From Schistosoma haematobium (lineage: Eukaryota > Platyhelminthes > Trematoda > Strigeidida > Schistosomatidae): a stretch of DNA of 64,000 nt. The notes below the pieces were generated by a model. That model was not told the DNA's origin. It worked only from the letters and a program-made list of their open reading frames with translations, and did no database searches. Location of the stretch: contig NC_067196.1 in assembly GCF_000699445.3 (NCBI RefSeq), forward strand, positions 37,096,616 to 37,160,615. The letters run 5' to 3'. This document shows positions 50,121 through 62,778 of this stretch, piece after piece. Each line of letters opens with the position of its first letter. Within the stretch, counting starts at the first letter, position 1. The translations under genes were made by a program, and so were the position numbers.

Positions 50121-51488
50121 ATGAGATTAACCGAGGTCTTAGGTAGAATTTGGGAACTGAACGTAATCCCAGCTGACTGGTCTCAATCACTGATTGTGCC
50201 AGTCTATAAGAAAGGACAAAAGTCCTCTTGTGACAATCACAGAGGAATCAGTTTGACTAATATAGTGTCTAAAATGTTAGCTTCAATAATACTTCGACGC
50301 CTAACCAAAGCTCGTGAAGAACAGACTAGAGAAAATCAGGCTGGTTTTCGACCTGGACGTGGTTGTATAGATCAGATATTCACACTTTGTCAGGTTCTAG
50401 AACACAGACACACATTCAGACGCCCCACAATGGTAGTATTTCTCGACCTTAAGGCGGCATTCGACTCTGTTTATCGTAAGGTTCTATGGCAGTGTTTGTC
50501 ACTGAAAGGAGTACCAAAGAAGCGCATTAACCTTATACAGGCTCTCTACTCGAACACAACTGGTAGAGTGAGAGCTTATGGCGAACTGTCATCAGAATTG
50601 ATTGCCTCAAGTGGTGTTCGTCAGGGCTGTCCACTCTCTCCATTTTTGTTCAACTTTGTCGTTGACGTACTTTTAGTAATAACACTTTCCTCGTCTAGAT
50701 TTCCAGGGATTGAACTTCTACCGGGAGACTCACTTGTTGACCTAAAATATGCCGGTGATATAGTTCTATTTGGTGAAGACACTGACAAAATGCAGTCTTC
50801 TGACCACTCTAAGCAACAATGCAAGCATGTTCGGCAGGCGATTCTCCCCTCGAAATGCAAAATGTTGCTTCAGGATTGGGTTACATCGACACCTAAACTA
50901 GTGATAGGGAGTGAAGTAGTTGAGTGTGTCGACCGCTTCACTTATCTTGGAAGTCTCATCAGCTCTTGTGGTCTGGTGTGTGACGAAATCTCAGCACGGA
51001 TACAGAAGGCTCGACTAGCTTTTGACAACTTGCGTCATTTATGGCGTAGGCGAGATATCCGTCTATCAACCAAAGGACATGTTTACTGCGCAGCAGTTCG
51101 TTCCGTCCTACTTTATGGCAGTGAAACATGGCCGGTAAGAGTAGAGGATATCCGTAGGCTACTAGTATTTGATCATAGGTGTCTTCGAAATATTGCTCGC
51201 ATATCCTGGGACCATCGAGTAAGTAATGCAGTTGTTAGGAAACGGGTACTAGGTGAAGATAGCAAATCAATTGATGACGTAGTGAAACTTCATCAGTTGA
51301 GATGGCTGGGATACGTGTCACGTATGCCCAACCACCGACTGCCTCAATGTGCGATGTTTTGTTGTATAGGAGTAGATTGTAAGAAAGCTAGGGGCGGCCA
51401 GACTAAAACATGGCACAAGTCCATGAAATCACTGACAAGTGGACTGAATCATATTGCTAGGTGTAGACTACCTTGTTGGGGACCGTGA
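50121..51488 (+). pseudogene. RTE-B3 RT palm to C-terminus, catalytic motif lost
   Basis: This is a 455-codon frame. Motif C is YAGD (50748-50759), with the same compensated double shift after DKMQS and the same premature TGA as B2. Differences from B2 include GYVSRMPNHRLPQC for GHVSRMPNHRLPRC. It is inactive by motif. Confidence 0.86.
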
Positions 51489-52099
51489 GATGATAGCAAC
51501 CGATGGTGAGAGACCCTGAATGACATGGCTCAAAATCGTTTGCAATGGCGCAGGTGCATCCACTCTTCGTGTTCTCCCAAATTTTAATCTTCTGAATTCT
51601 TTATGTCCCTTTTTCCCTCTTTCCAAATTTATTTCGCTGGGTTATACTCCTTGAATAACATCTCCAAACCGTAATCTTCCCGATTACTGCTTATACTCTT
51701 GCTACCGCTACCACTACGGGATTTGAATCGACAACTGCATCTCTGTGCTAATGTGGTGTGGTAACTCGAACTGATGTACGCACGTACGAAGTTCTACGTT
51801 GTTACTGACTGACTGACCAACCGTTTTGGGCTCGGATGATAATCCTAACCAAATGGTTGGAGGACTGGTGTGGGAATGGAAATATAATCATTTTTATCAT
51901 TTATATTGAGGTGTGATATTATTTCCAACTTTTGTTGCGCAAACGCCGGGCCTGTATTTGAGTGATATTTTATATGCTTGGTCGTTTCTGTTATTACTGA
52001 TACAACCATTATTCCGACTGCTTTAGTATTCATGTCGATTTTATTTCGCTATGGCGATATGGTGTCCCAACTTATGTCGATGCACATCTGTGCAAAGAA

Positions 52100-52635
52100 T
52101 TGTATTGGATGCCCCTAAATGCCCTGGTACGGTCGGGGGTGGGGAGAGTCCGCTCGCCCTCTCGAAATGCTTTCACATGGCCACGCGTATACAACCACTG
52201 CCAGAATAGTCCTACTCACTTCCTTCTCATGGCGGGTGTGTTGTTTACGCAATTGAGAGAACGAGAAGTGAATGTCCGGCGCTTTAATTGGATTCGTGGA
52301 TACAAAGGATCCACCTAGAGAAGTTATAAAACCCTGATTCCAAACCAGTCGTGTACATGGGCTTCAGGATCCTAAGGGAACAAATGGCGTATGAACCAAT
52401 CGTTGGCCACCGGTAACCATGGGACTGCATCTTCCGACGTTGCTTCACGGCCTTGTGGATCAGACCCATAGGTCGAAGACTTCGGGAGTGGCCCCCTAGG
52501 AAAACCACCCGCTTCGGTTTGGGCACCCTGGCAGTATCATAGCTCACATACAAATCACGTGATTTGTGTGGCCCATATGTCTTCTGTTCCCCTTTGTACC
52601 AATATTTATTCGTTAAAATAAATAAATTGTATTGG
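52100..52635 (+). repeat. R1 repeat (SINE-like), longest copy
   Basis: This is the most complete copy, about 540 bp: CCTGGTACGGTCGGGGGTGG at the left, TGGCCACGCGTATACAACCA, GTGTTGTTTACGCAATTGAG, a central block with CATGGGCTTCAGGATCC, and the 3' end TTTGTACCAATATTTATTCG with AAATAAATAAA. The 3' end resembles that of RTE family D (28580-28640 and 21085-21118), as in SINEs that borrow a LINE tail. Small frames inside it are not genes. Confidence 0.65.
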
Positions 52636-52639
52636 ATAG

Positions 52640-55040
52640 GGTTAAATGAGTACAGCTTTGTTCATTTCCGGTATAGGATCAAGGTTTACCGACCTGTCAA
52701 GTTGGATAATCTAAATTTACCCAACATAGATGCTAAATATCTATTCTTACCACCTGACCTCTATGGAAAAGCCGATTTGGATGCAATAAGTACAAATGTA
52801 CCATGGTATTTTTAGATAAAGCAACTGCGAGACCCTTGGTAGAAATATGGTGTAACGGAAAATTTTGTTATCATTTCTAAACATGAGGTATAAACATTAC
52901 GAAACGTTAAGCAATTATATAATAAAGATAAAATTAACTAACATAAACAAACCTACATGTTTTAGGTTCGCGGCCAGACTGAAGTGGTTCTTGTAACAAC
53001 ACAGTCTGGGGGCTATAAAATAGCATACAAGCAGTATCAATTAGATAGTCAAAACAAGTTAATTTAAATCTGAGTACATTGATATAGATAACAATGATGC
53101 TCAATCGTAAAGAAAACGCGAATCTAAAATTCATTGGGTATTGTTGCAGAATTCCAAACGGCAATCACAAGCGGTTTCGAAGTCGTCGGTTACAAAATAG
53201 CTACTAACATTCTAGTTCCCTTTACTCACGATATATAAGTCAATTTTGATATTCTTGACCACTGGAAAATGATATTCGAAGTTACTATGTAGGGGTATCA
53301 TTGCTTTTATTATGGCTGGAATAATATAGGTCTTGTAAGTATCTGCTCTCACGTAACAAACGACACTCCAACCCCAAATTTGTAGTATATCCCAGACAAC
53401 TCATGTAACAGCAACTTCTATCGGGCAAAATCTTTTCAGCCAGGATGGCGCCTAGAACATTATCGTTACAAATAACAGCAATATTTACTGAACCTCATGA
53501 GAACATTTTCATGTGAAGCTCAACAAGGCTCAATTCCCGAAGATACACTATTTAGAATTCTAGTAACTGGTCATGATTTATTGTTGATTGACTCAGTGGC
53601 TATGCAAAATACTATCGTAATCATGATATTTGTTGTATGCTCCTAATACCAAACCACAATCATTCACACTACAGCAAAGTCCCTCCAAACGCCAGTCTCT
53701 GTGAGTGAATTTTTCACTACAGTGAGGACATATCTCATATAAGTAGTGGGTACTATATAAATAAAGTCCGCAAAATTCCATTCATCGGTAACTACATACC
53801 CACCCTTGAAAAGATTATTCGTAAAAGCACACTGTAACTACCCACCAATTCCCTCAAAAACTGAATTCTAAAAAACAACGACAATTAAAAAAAGAGAACT
53901 ATTGGTGCTTGATAAAGAGTAGAACTCACTCAATTCCATAAAATTCATAGAAAGATTTCAAATTCATTTGATGACGAGAGCTCTTAGTGTGGTTGATCCA
54001 GCACTTCAGGCCCTGTATGTTTCCACAATGGCATATAGAACAAAAGTGAGACCTAAACTTATATAAGACTAAATTTATATTAACGTACGGTTGCCGTCCA
54101 TAATTGAATTCATTTTCCTCAAACTTTTTGTGGTGTTTTTCACTAATATCATGTTCATAACTTTCCTGTTAAATATTAGTATCGACCAGAATAATTTTCG
54201 TGTACCTGTTCTGTTTTAAACGAAATACTGCAAAGCTCACAGACGTACATAACTAGTACCAAGCAGTTTCAAAGCCCCGCTTGTCACATTTGGAACCGAA
54301 ACTTGTCTGGAAAATTATCAGTTCTTGTGAATGATTTTGAACGGAATTGATCAGTAGAAATACTTGAATGTACTTTTGGTTATGATGTTCAGGTTTACGA
54401 GTTATTTTTTTCTGACAAAAATTAGAGAGCCAGTTGGAGCTCGACCTCAAATGAGAGATGATAAGAGTTATAAACACAGTTACGTACTACGTCTCAACTG
54501 AAACACATCGCGTAACAAAAAAGTGGAAAGCATCACTTGTTAGAACAGAGGCCAAAAAGTAACTTGGTGTCTGAATAAAATGGTTTTCAAATTCCTGAAC
54601 AACCACATAAGTTCACAAAATAAATAGTTTGGGAACTCATCTACTCAGATGCTGACTATATTAGTCTTATGCAATAAACCTAAGCTAAAGTCTCCCAATC
54701 ACCAAACAAAAGCCTCACACGACACGAAACAAAACCATAAATTCCTGTAATATTTTTACTCTTTTTCTTAATCTTCATCACGGTCGCAGAGAATTCAATA
54801 CTCTCCAGAGAAGTAAGTCATAAAAAGTAACTGCTTCTAGACCACAGGAAGCAAGTAAACTTAATTAGCGCTCTTTCCAAGCCAACCATGATGGATCGCT
54901 TAGAAATAGCAGGGAACCATGTATTTCTGAACTTCGAACCATGCATTGCAACAAACCTTCATGAATATTCCACTGCTGCCACGCGATAATGGCAAACATA
55001 CTCGGTAGATATAGCCGCCTGTTATAAATTACTGACATGA
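52640..55040. other. unassigned region
   Basis: This region is AT-rich. On the - strand at 53593-53781 a 62-codon frame contains YEICPHCSEKFTHRDW and CCSVNDCG, a Cys-rich pattern without a clear partner exon; I do not call it a gene. The rest shows no feature I can support. The left part of the gypsy element (gag, LTR) may be hidden here in decayed form. Confidence 0.4.
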
Positions 55041-55042
55041 TT

Positions 55043-56262
55043 GTGAACGGTCATCGTTTTATCTACATCGGAGCAGGAGTAAGCGTCCTTCCCGCGAATA
55101 CCAGTGATTGTATAAAATCCAACCTTCAATTCACTGGTGGAAAACGAGAAACCGATAGCCGCTTACGGTAAAAGGTGTGGTTACCTTAATGTGGAGTTAT
55201 ACAGATATATTCGCTGGTTTTTCGTTGTTGCAGACGTTGCCATGCCACTCATCGGTATAAATCATCCACAACACTTCAACCTGTTCATCGATCCAAGCAA
55301 ACAGGTTGAAAGATGACAATACAAAATAACATATATTGAACTTCACTTTCTATTCTTAGGTTATGCTCACTCACGATTAAACTTATAACCGATTCATGCA
55401 TCCACCCGATACTCGACAATGGCCGTGAAATTTAAAAACCACAACCGTATACCCATGTGCCATGACCAGCGTTACACATCAGTTTGGGATCACAGAAGCA
55501 CCTGAATTCTCGAAAGCGTGCCTACTAGCTCAGGAAAAGCACATATTACCCGAAAAAGAATTCAACCATATGACAGACGTTGGAACTATCCGGACATCTG
55601 GCAGCCCATCGGTATCTACATTGCACATGCAGCCCAAAAAGCAGAAAATATAGTAGTTCAACGGTTATTACAGATGACCCAATACGAGAACTGCACCTAA
55701 TCGTAATCTCTGGTCAAACATCCACGACCTGAGAGCCATGCTGAAAGGTAAGACTGTCTTTCCGGAACTAAACTTGGTTGAAGTGTGCAACCGAGTTCTT
55801 GTGGTCGCAGATGAGTTTCTTAAAATGTCTATCACCACTCCCTTTGAACCCTACGAATTTTTGCGTATGTTTTTGGCTTGATAGATTCTGCCCAGACTTT
55901 TAAAAAGTCTGACCACTATTCATTAATAGGTCACAACTTTGTGCATCCTTATGTTGGTGGTATTTGTTTGCAAGTCTAGACAATAAATCCCATCCTCAAC
56001 ATCTTGACCTTGTTTTTCGACGGCTCCAAAAACGCGGCACTAATGTAAATATTCAGAAATGTCGAATACGGACTAGCTCTTTCAACTTTCTTGGGATTAC
56101 TGTTGATGCTGAAGTTACTCGCCCTCTCTAAAATAAAATGACAGTCGTTTCGGGGTATTGAGAACCGATCACATTCAGTCAATTACGCACATTTAACGGC
56201 CTAAAAAGTTCTGGCGTACGATTCGTACCAAATCGCGCGTCTCTGATGAGCTGTTTATGACA
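55043..56262 (+). mobile_element. decayed Ty3/gypsy LTR retrotransposon pol
   Basis: Pieces in three + frames follow the gypsy order. A protease remnant at about 55043 has GAGVSVLPA where DTGA-type sequence is expected. The protease-RT junction (VVADVAMPLIG) is followed by the RT start at 55462-55650 (EKEFNHMTDVGTIRTSGSP, LHMQPKKQK), RT at about 55720-55870 (KGKTVFPELNLVEV, ITTPFEPYEFLRM) and the RT end at about 56080-56262 (STFLGITVDAEVTRPL, FSQLRTFNGL). Many stops and shifts, and the YxDD region is lost. No LTRs were recognised. Confidence 0.75.
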
Positions 56263-57206
56263 CACAGTTATTTGGCGAATGCATAATCAGTCAATCCGAA
56301 ACGTTAATTTTGTGTAACACATTTTGCGAGAGACCCGCCCATAATACATATAACATGTTTTTAGGTGAAATAATTATCAATAATTCTGACATCAGAAGAT
56401 TCAAAAATTCTCCGTAACGTTCTTAGTAATGGAGTAGTATTTATCATCTCAATAAAGAACTCTCCAGGGCTCTTCTTGTGCAGCTTACAGAGGTCTGTGT
56501 AATGAATTGCGTCGCACAAAAGTGTGTGTGATACCTTGTAGGTTAGGTTGGATGAAATTTCACTTGACTGTGGTCAAGTAAAAACAAGTGTACTTGAACG
56601 GATAGCGTTCGTAAGCTTGTTTGCTCAGTTTTGATCCACATTCATTGAAGATGGTTAATAATTCACGAATTCTACTGGAAATCGAAAAGCTTTGCACTGA
56701 AAAGATCGACTGCATCAAATACGACGTCAACTATACTGAACAGAAGATTCTAAGTAACAATAGTGAAAGGATACCAGTAAAAGGGATTACATTTAAATCT
56801 TAAATTGAAAGTTCTCAAAATGTCGATGAAATCGTTCCACCGATCTGCAAACTTGTGATAGGTAGACGGTTGTTTGGGATCCTATTGTTTCTAGTGGTCT
56901 ATCATGACAACGGAAAAGCATAGATTTTAACTGACATCCAAGCTCGGTAAATTGGTAGAAAGTGAACTAGAGTTTGCTGGCCATTGCTTGACGACGTCGC
57001 GACCAACCAATTCAGCAGTAGTCCATTTGATGACAACTGCTACTGGCTATCAACAGAGTGAAAACATCCATTTAAGTCCTACCAAAACAAGACGAACATC
57101 ATTGGGAAGAGCGTCCTCAGTGGAAATAAACTATGATGGAAATCAATCGTGTTACTGAAGACATTTGGCTGATTAAAAACGTTTTATTGCATATTAATAA
57201 TTTTAC
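56263..57206. other. unassigned region right of gypsy relic
   Basis: No domain was recognised. The frames at 56621-56803 and 56952-57158 have no known motif and may be remnants of mobile DNA. Confidence 0.35.
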
Positions 57207-57425
57207 CGTGTTTTTTGGATGTATTTGTTTCACTCAACTTTTGAACTTGTTGGTTTATATCATAATCTTCGGAAATTTTGGATTCTTTTGTCTTTGGTTT
57301 GTTATTTGGGAGGTTTTGCTCCGGGAACCTACAAAGTTGAAGCATTGTTTTGCAGTTGTTATGATTATTGTTGCTAGAACAACATTTAGGTCGACTATTT
57401 GTAAATTGCGAATAAACTTTGGTAC
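57207..57425 (-). CDS. candidate upstream exon of the ZNF106-like gene
   Basis: A 118-codon - strand frame spans 57184-57540 and is Asn/Ser/Lys-rich (CCSSNNNHNNCKTMLQLC, SETNTSKKHG), like the linkers of the ZNF106-like protein. A donor GTAAAA follows 57207, giving phase 1, which fits the phase 1 entry of the exon at 46683 (codon G plus GT). A possible acceptor TTTAG lies just above 57425. Alternatively the frame runs to TAA (57184-57186) overlapping an AATAAA, so it could be a terminal exon or chance. The intron would be 10.5 kb. Confidence 0.3.
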
Positions 57426-57518
57426 CTAAATTGGAGTTTGGTTCTATTTTTAATTTCGGTTCGTAAATCGCAAATAGATCGATATGCCGTACTTCAATAA
57501 CGAGAACGACGTAATATA

Positions 57519-57850
57519 CCTGTCCTGGTGAACCAATCAAGCCATACTGGCTGAAGCATTCGTTCCTAAAGGTTCAACCATACCAGACGGTTCGGCTGAA
57601 GAGCGATAAAACTAAGAGCGGCAAACCCAATGTCCAAAGGTGCAGTCGTACTGCTGACTGTACAGAGGTGTGACGGCAGTAAGGTGTTTCCTTCAAACAG
57701 CCAGCATAACGGCAATGCTTCTTTCACACAGTGAAGGGATGAAGTAAAGATGTAGACTTAATAAATGCACACCTCGCCTTATACAACTGGTATCCATCTC
57801 CGGCGGTAGGTTGTCAACAACTACGCATCTCCTCAAGGTCATAGTTTGCA
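57519..57850 (+). mobile_element. decayed RTE 5' untranslated region (family B-like)
   Basis: The segment follows the 5' region of RTE-B with substitutions: TACTGGCTGAAGCATTCGTT, GACTGTACAGAGGTGTGACG, GCAGTAAGGTGTTTCCTTC and TCTCCGGCGGTA. It corresponds to 4670-4960 and lacks coding sequence. Confidence 0.65.
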
Positions 57851-58544
57851 GCGGGCGCTTTATGAGTCCACTTAATAACAATATAGACCTAATAAGTTGG
57901 GGGCATGCTGTGAGCCAACAAATGTTTTAATTTGTAGACCATGCCTGTAAAAATGGCCTGTACCTGCTCATGCAGAAGTATATCATTACTATTAGGTGTT
58001 TTATCTAACCCAGCAAGTTGTTGTGATGGATGCATAGCAAGACGTACTCAATGGTGATCTGGAGCGGATGCGTGGTCGAGAGCCCTTGGCTAGTACAGGC
58101 TTGTATCCAATTACATTTCGTATTGCAAACCTTTCATCCAATTTTCTGAGTCTATTTGTTATGACATCCACATGCTCCTTGTTTGAAATATGTCGGTAAC
58201 CAGAAATACTCAGATATCTCTGTCTTGGGCTAGCAAATAAATGGTTAGGTCACAGCTTCAAAAATCCATTAAACGGTGAGACTATAGTTTATAGACGACC
58301 TTTAGCCAACTCTTAAGTGACCTTGAGAGTGTCTAACTACCGCCTAGGGCCAATTAAGGGTTATAGAGTAGTTTGAAGAATAAGCATTATGATTTACATT
58401 TGAAGGTTAGGGTCAGGTATTAGATTTAGGATTTTCATCACAAACTGACTTCACCTATAATGCCAGGAATTTATTTAGCCAAATGGATGAATGAACACAT
58501 CAAAGGACCCTAGAAACTCCTCACCATGGTTTGATAGGTAGGTT
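57851..58544. other. unassigned region
   Basis: No gene was recognised. A segment GATCTGGAGCGGATGCGTGG at about 58050 has a weak relative at 61380 (GATCTGGTGCGGATGCATAA), suggesting an old interspersed repeat. Confidence 0.35.
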
Positions 58545-59278
58545 CGCATCCATCTCCGTAAGAGAAGAAAAATGTGGGATAGATTTAGGTTACTGGGGAT
58601 CGATGAGAAAAAATCTCAGTATCGAAAGCTCGGAATACCTGTGCCTCGACCATCCGTAAGTCTAGAAATTTGCACGGAGAGAAAATTGTCAAGAATTCCA
58701 TAGAATGTCCTAAACGCTTGTATTCCTATATAAACAAAAGGACAAAAAGAGGAGAAAATATACTTGCACTATGGGGAGACAGTACTGCCACATCATTAGT
58801 GGATGACGACTTCGGTAAGGTTCAAGTATCCTCATACTACTATAGCAATGTATGTACCATAGAAATACCCTCCCCGTCAGTCCTTTCAAACCTCCACACA
58901 AACACTGAACAGCGTGATCATTAAGGAACTCGAAGTCTTTGGTCTGATAAATAAGCTTGACATAGGCAAATCCATGGGGCCCGAAGAATTGCATCCTAGG
59001 CCACCAGAGGAATTATCTAACTTCGTTGAGAACCATTTAATTATAAGCTTTAATCTATCCGTAACGCAGGGTCGTCTACTAAAAGACTGAAAGAACGGCA
59101 TAGTAAGTCTTGTCTTCAAAATAATTACGGAACATAAACTTAAGAATTACCGACCTGTTAGCCTAACTAGTGTGATGGTTAAAACCTTAGGAAAGATTAT
59201 TCGGAAGGAGCTGTCTGAGTTTCTTGACGAAAACCGGATCCATTCAGAAAAGCAGCGTGGTTTTAGAAGGCTGCTATT

Positions 59279-62200
59279 AAACGCAACTCAATTTCGTAAA
59301 CGTGACAGTCTGCTTAGCAACCAATCAGAATGGAGAGGGATTTGTTATATCTGCCATCTTTGTAAGCAATGGCGGTCGGCTTTCTTCGTTCTGTGCTACT
59401 TTCAGCTATTTCTTTCGTGTAGCTATGTAATTTAATGTTTCAGTGTGCTAAAATGCCGCAGTTAGTGTAATGTTCTATATGTTGGTGTGAAATTTACTTC
59501 GAATCAGCATTGTTTTTTGAGTTTTTGCTGCTTCTACTGAAGTCAATGTATTTCTTCAGCCAAGCTGGCTAGTCTTATGTTTTAAAATGGTAATCGGTTC
59601 TGTTTTGACTTGTTTTCCAGATATCGAAAGCCGAAGTTCGTTTTTTAGCTAAAATAACTGTTGCTGTCACCTGTGACTAACTGTCCGCGTGTTCGTTCCT
59701 AACCGTCCTTTATGATGTTATTGGCAAAATGAAAGGAATCAATCTCCGGTTTTCAATTTTCTTCAGTACTATGGACAATACTATCTCACCAACGAGTCAA
59801 ACTAATACTGAGTTCCCAGCAGTAGTGAATATCAGTATTGTTTTTGAAAGGACTCAGACTTTCGATAAACATAGATAAAGTCACAGATGCTACTAATCTA
59901 TTGCAGAGGGTTTGTTATGAAAAATATGCCATATAGCAGTAATGGAGGGGTTGTACTCATTACGTAGTGCGTTAAAGCAAGCTTAACATTGAAAAATCGG
60001 AAATCTGCTATCAGTGTGTAGTGTATGTTTTCTGTGTTTGGCCATAAAAGGAAGCCGAAGGGTCATGATCAGGGAGTAAAAAGGTAATTAACTGTTGTTA
60101 AGCTCACTTTCTTATAGATCATATTTCACCACTCGCAAATCTGTGTTTTTGTAAGGTATGATGACAACCGGAACCTAATATGTTCAACCTTACGATGAAA
60201 AGTACCTGCAAAATTTCACCTTCATATTCGAATTATTTTTGGAGAACTGTCTTCTAGTCTGAGTGCTTCGTACGCCCTAGGTGACTAGATTCCTACATTA
60301 TTCGTAGTTCCAGTATAACTTTCTCACGCAGTAAGTTCAAAGTAGACACTAGTCTTTCTAAATAAGCCTGTTAAGCTATTATCCGTATTCTCTATTTCAG
60401 TTAATCGATGAAGACATGTACCACATGCATCTGCTGTATACTGCCATTTTACTCAAATTCTGTTATATCTTACTTCTGAAAAATAAAATTGCTATATGCA
60501 GCAAATACAGACTTATTTGTTTTGATGAAGATAGGGGGGTTCATGGGATTTTTAGCAGGACTGTAGTAATATTCTCACTAAAGAGCTAAGCGAGTGCGTA
60601 GACCAATGTAAGGTACCGTACAGGGTGCCTTTGAGTTACTCGTGTTCCATTAGTGCGGGTAGGGGCATTACTTGCTTATCATATGACATTTGAATAGGGA
60701 GCTGTGAGATTAGACGCGGGGACGGTTAGGATGTGTAACGCGTGTCCATCCATCGGCTGCCGTGACAACTCATGGTGGCTAGAATAATTTGTGAGAGGAT
60801 CCGAGTCTGTAGGTTTCTCAAGAAAATGACGAAGATATGTACTAAATCACTTAAATTTACTACAAATGAACTAGATGCTGTGAGGCTCGTATATCACAAA
60901 ATTCTTGCAACGATTAAGTAGATAAAACAAAGTAGCATTAGATTTAAAAATTTATTCAGGAACTTTCATTAAGAATCGAATATTAAACAAAGGTTTAAAC
61001 GAAGTCCCCGTTTAAAAGTTCCACTGGTAATTTCAAGCTACAGTCTTTGTTGTTTTTTCCAAACGAGAGGGTAAAAGAAGTAACTCAAAAAGTACTAGAA
61101 GTGGTTGTGAGACTAAAATGGACATCCAGCATCCTTTTTATAATCTGCTGTTAGTTGGGTCTCCCGTAAACAGTTTATAGGGCTGAAAATGGCACAGGTA
61201 TTCAGTGTTTGACAACGCTTTTACCAGTAACACCTAATATAACTCGTACTCACCAAGGGAAATCAAAAGACGGAATCGAGGAGATCAGAAGTTGTATTTG
61301 ACGATTGCCAATATATCGGAATTGTCCAATATAGTCTGGCTAGCGATTACAGTAGATGTTGAACACGGCGTTCCCACTCGTGATCTGGTGCGGATGCATA
61401 ACCGAGCGCTTTCAGCTACGTGAGTCCACTGAAACTAATCTGTTCAGCATCCAATGTCGAAAACTTACAGAGCTATTTATTTTAGGGATTTATTTACCGC
61501 TACAGGGCCATAGTTCTAACGGCGAAACACTTCTTAGGATCTTTGAAGGCTCACTCCTTTTTCATTCTAAATGAGAAAATAGTAATGAATTTAGTCAGAA
61601 ATGTGGAATAGATAAATAACTAAATTACATGTTTTTTAGCAAATAATTTGTGCAGTTGTGATTTACCTTGAGTTCATGAATATTCGATCAGGTCAGCTAC
61701 AATTACTTGTGCAAAGCATAACATGGACTTAGTACCGTATCGCAATGCTTTTATTATTTTGCTCTCATTTAAGTACTACCATGCATCTGCGTCTAGTTTA
61801 ACAGGGAGACATACAAGCAGAGTTAGTGTCTGATAAACTAAAAGTCCCAGTTGTCAAAAAGATTCTTAACATTTGTCCACAGCCAGCTGCATTTAGTTGA
61901 GACACAGAACACTCATCTTCTAAGGCCGCATACTGCTGTTTTGCGGGCAACTAAAAGCTCAGACACTTAGCTATCCTGCTGCCGATGTTATTGCTGGAGA
62001 AATTGTTTAGCGGCAGTGGTCTTGGAACATGAACAGTGTTAGACGTACTGTCTACAAATAAACACCAAACTTACTTAAAGCTATCTTATAATATATGACA
62101 GCAACAGCATCAATGGCACATATTTTTCCTATTTTTATTCAGACTGACTTGAATCAGTACACTCATTAGAAACAGGCAACTCTACTTACTAAACTGATCT

Positions 62201-62778
62201 GTTTCGTTACAGGCTTCAAGTACTATACTTAAGTATACCATAATTCTTTCAACTAAACTGAATTATATGACAACCAAGAATAATAAACTGAGCAAGTGTC
62301 ATAGTTATTGTTTCATTTGCACAGACATATTGCTCAAAGTAGTTAAATGGACATAACTTCAGCCGATAAAACCAAAACACGAAATATAGGCAAGTCGAAC
62401 TTACCTAACAGAAGACAAAGGATATATAAGTTGCTTTCAGGCTTAAGATATCAGTCATAAAAACATATTTTACAGTACAACAAACCTTTCTTCAGTAAAA
62501 ATATGCACTCATGGTCTATCTGGAAACAATCAACTATGTGATTAAACTCACTATGACTTGAGATATCATCCCAGCGTGCAATGAACGTACAGTGTAACGC
62601 AGTCAGATGTAGCGAATAAAAATTACAACCAGAGCAAAATTAACAACACAATCTAGTTATTTAACAAAAAATACGTTAAGAAATGACAAATTCTATGATT
62701 ACTTGAACGCACAGATGACCGATATTACACTGGGCGATAGATTAAGCTTACATGGTTGCGTTGCGGATAATATCACCC
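59279..62778. mobile_element. 3.5 kb unidentified insertion within the CR1 relic
   Basis: TTTTAGAAGGCTGCTATT (59261-59278) and TTTTAGAATAGATTATT (62779-62795) both correspond to the same place in the CR1 protein (GFRR...YSC), so they look like a decayed 17-18 bp target duplication. An 8-bp inverse pair AACGCAAC/GTTGCGTT lies near the two ends. No long frame or known domain is visible inside; the 72-codon frame at 61356-61574 has no motif. Its nature is unknown. Confidence 0.5.

Larger units (their letters stand above)
47829..51815 (+). mobile_element. RTE family B copy 3 (B3) with chimeric 5' end
   Basis: The insertion is bounded by the 9-bp direct repeats ACCAACCGT (47820-47828 and 51816-51824). 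The first 57 bp (47829-47885, GAGTCCTAGGGCAGAACTAG ... CGTTTGTGC) are an internal endonuclease segment (compare 38960-39015), fused to the element's own start at TGCTACCTTGACGCGG. About the first 12-16 bases of the usual 5' end are missing, so P1 of the ribozyme is lost. The rest is nearly identical to B2, sharing the TAA, YAGD and frame changes. It lies right of the last exon found for the ZNF106-like gene. Confidence 0.9.

Noticed and set aside
38003..51815. B2 and B3 as products of a segmental duplication.
   Set aside because: Their flanks are unrelated and each has its own target duplication, so they are separate insertions.
56244..56290. CTGATGAG followed by a possible stem, suggesting a hammerhead ribozyme.
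   Set aside because: No GAAA block follows in the right place, and the bases fall inside the gypsy RT end (RFVPNRASLMSCL), which explains the sequence.
57133..57429. 98-codon + strand frame rich in hydrophobic residues, looking like a membrane protein.
   Set aside because: It is the reverse of an Asn/Lys-rich - strand frame, whose complement naturally reads as hydrophobic.
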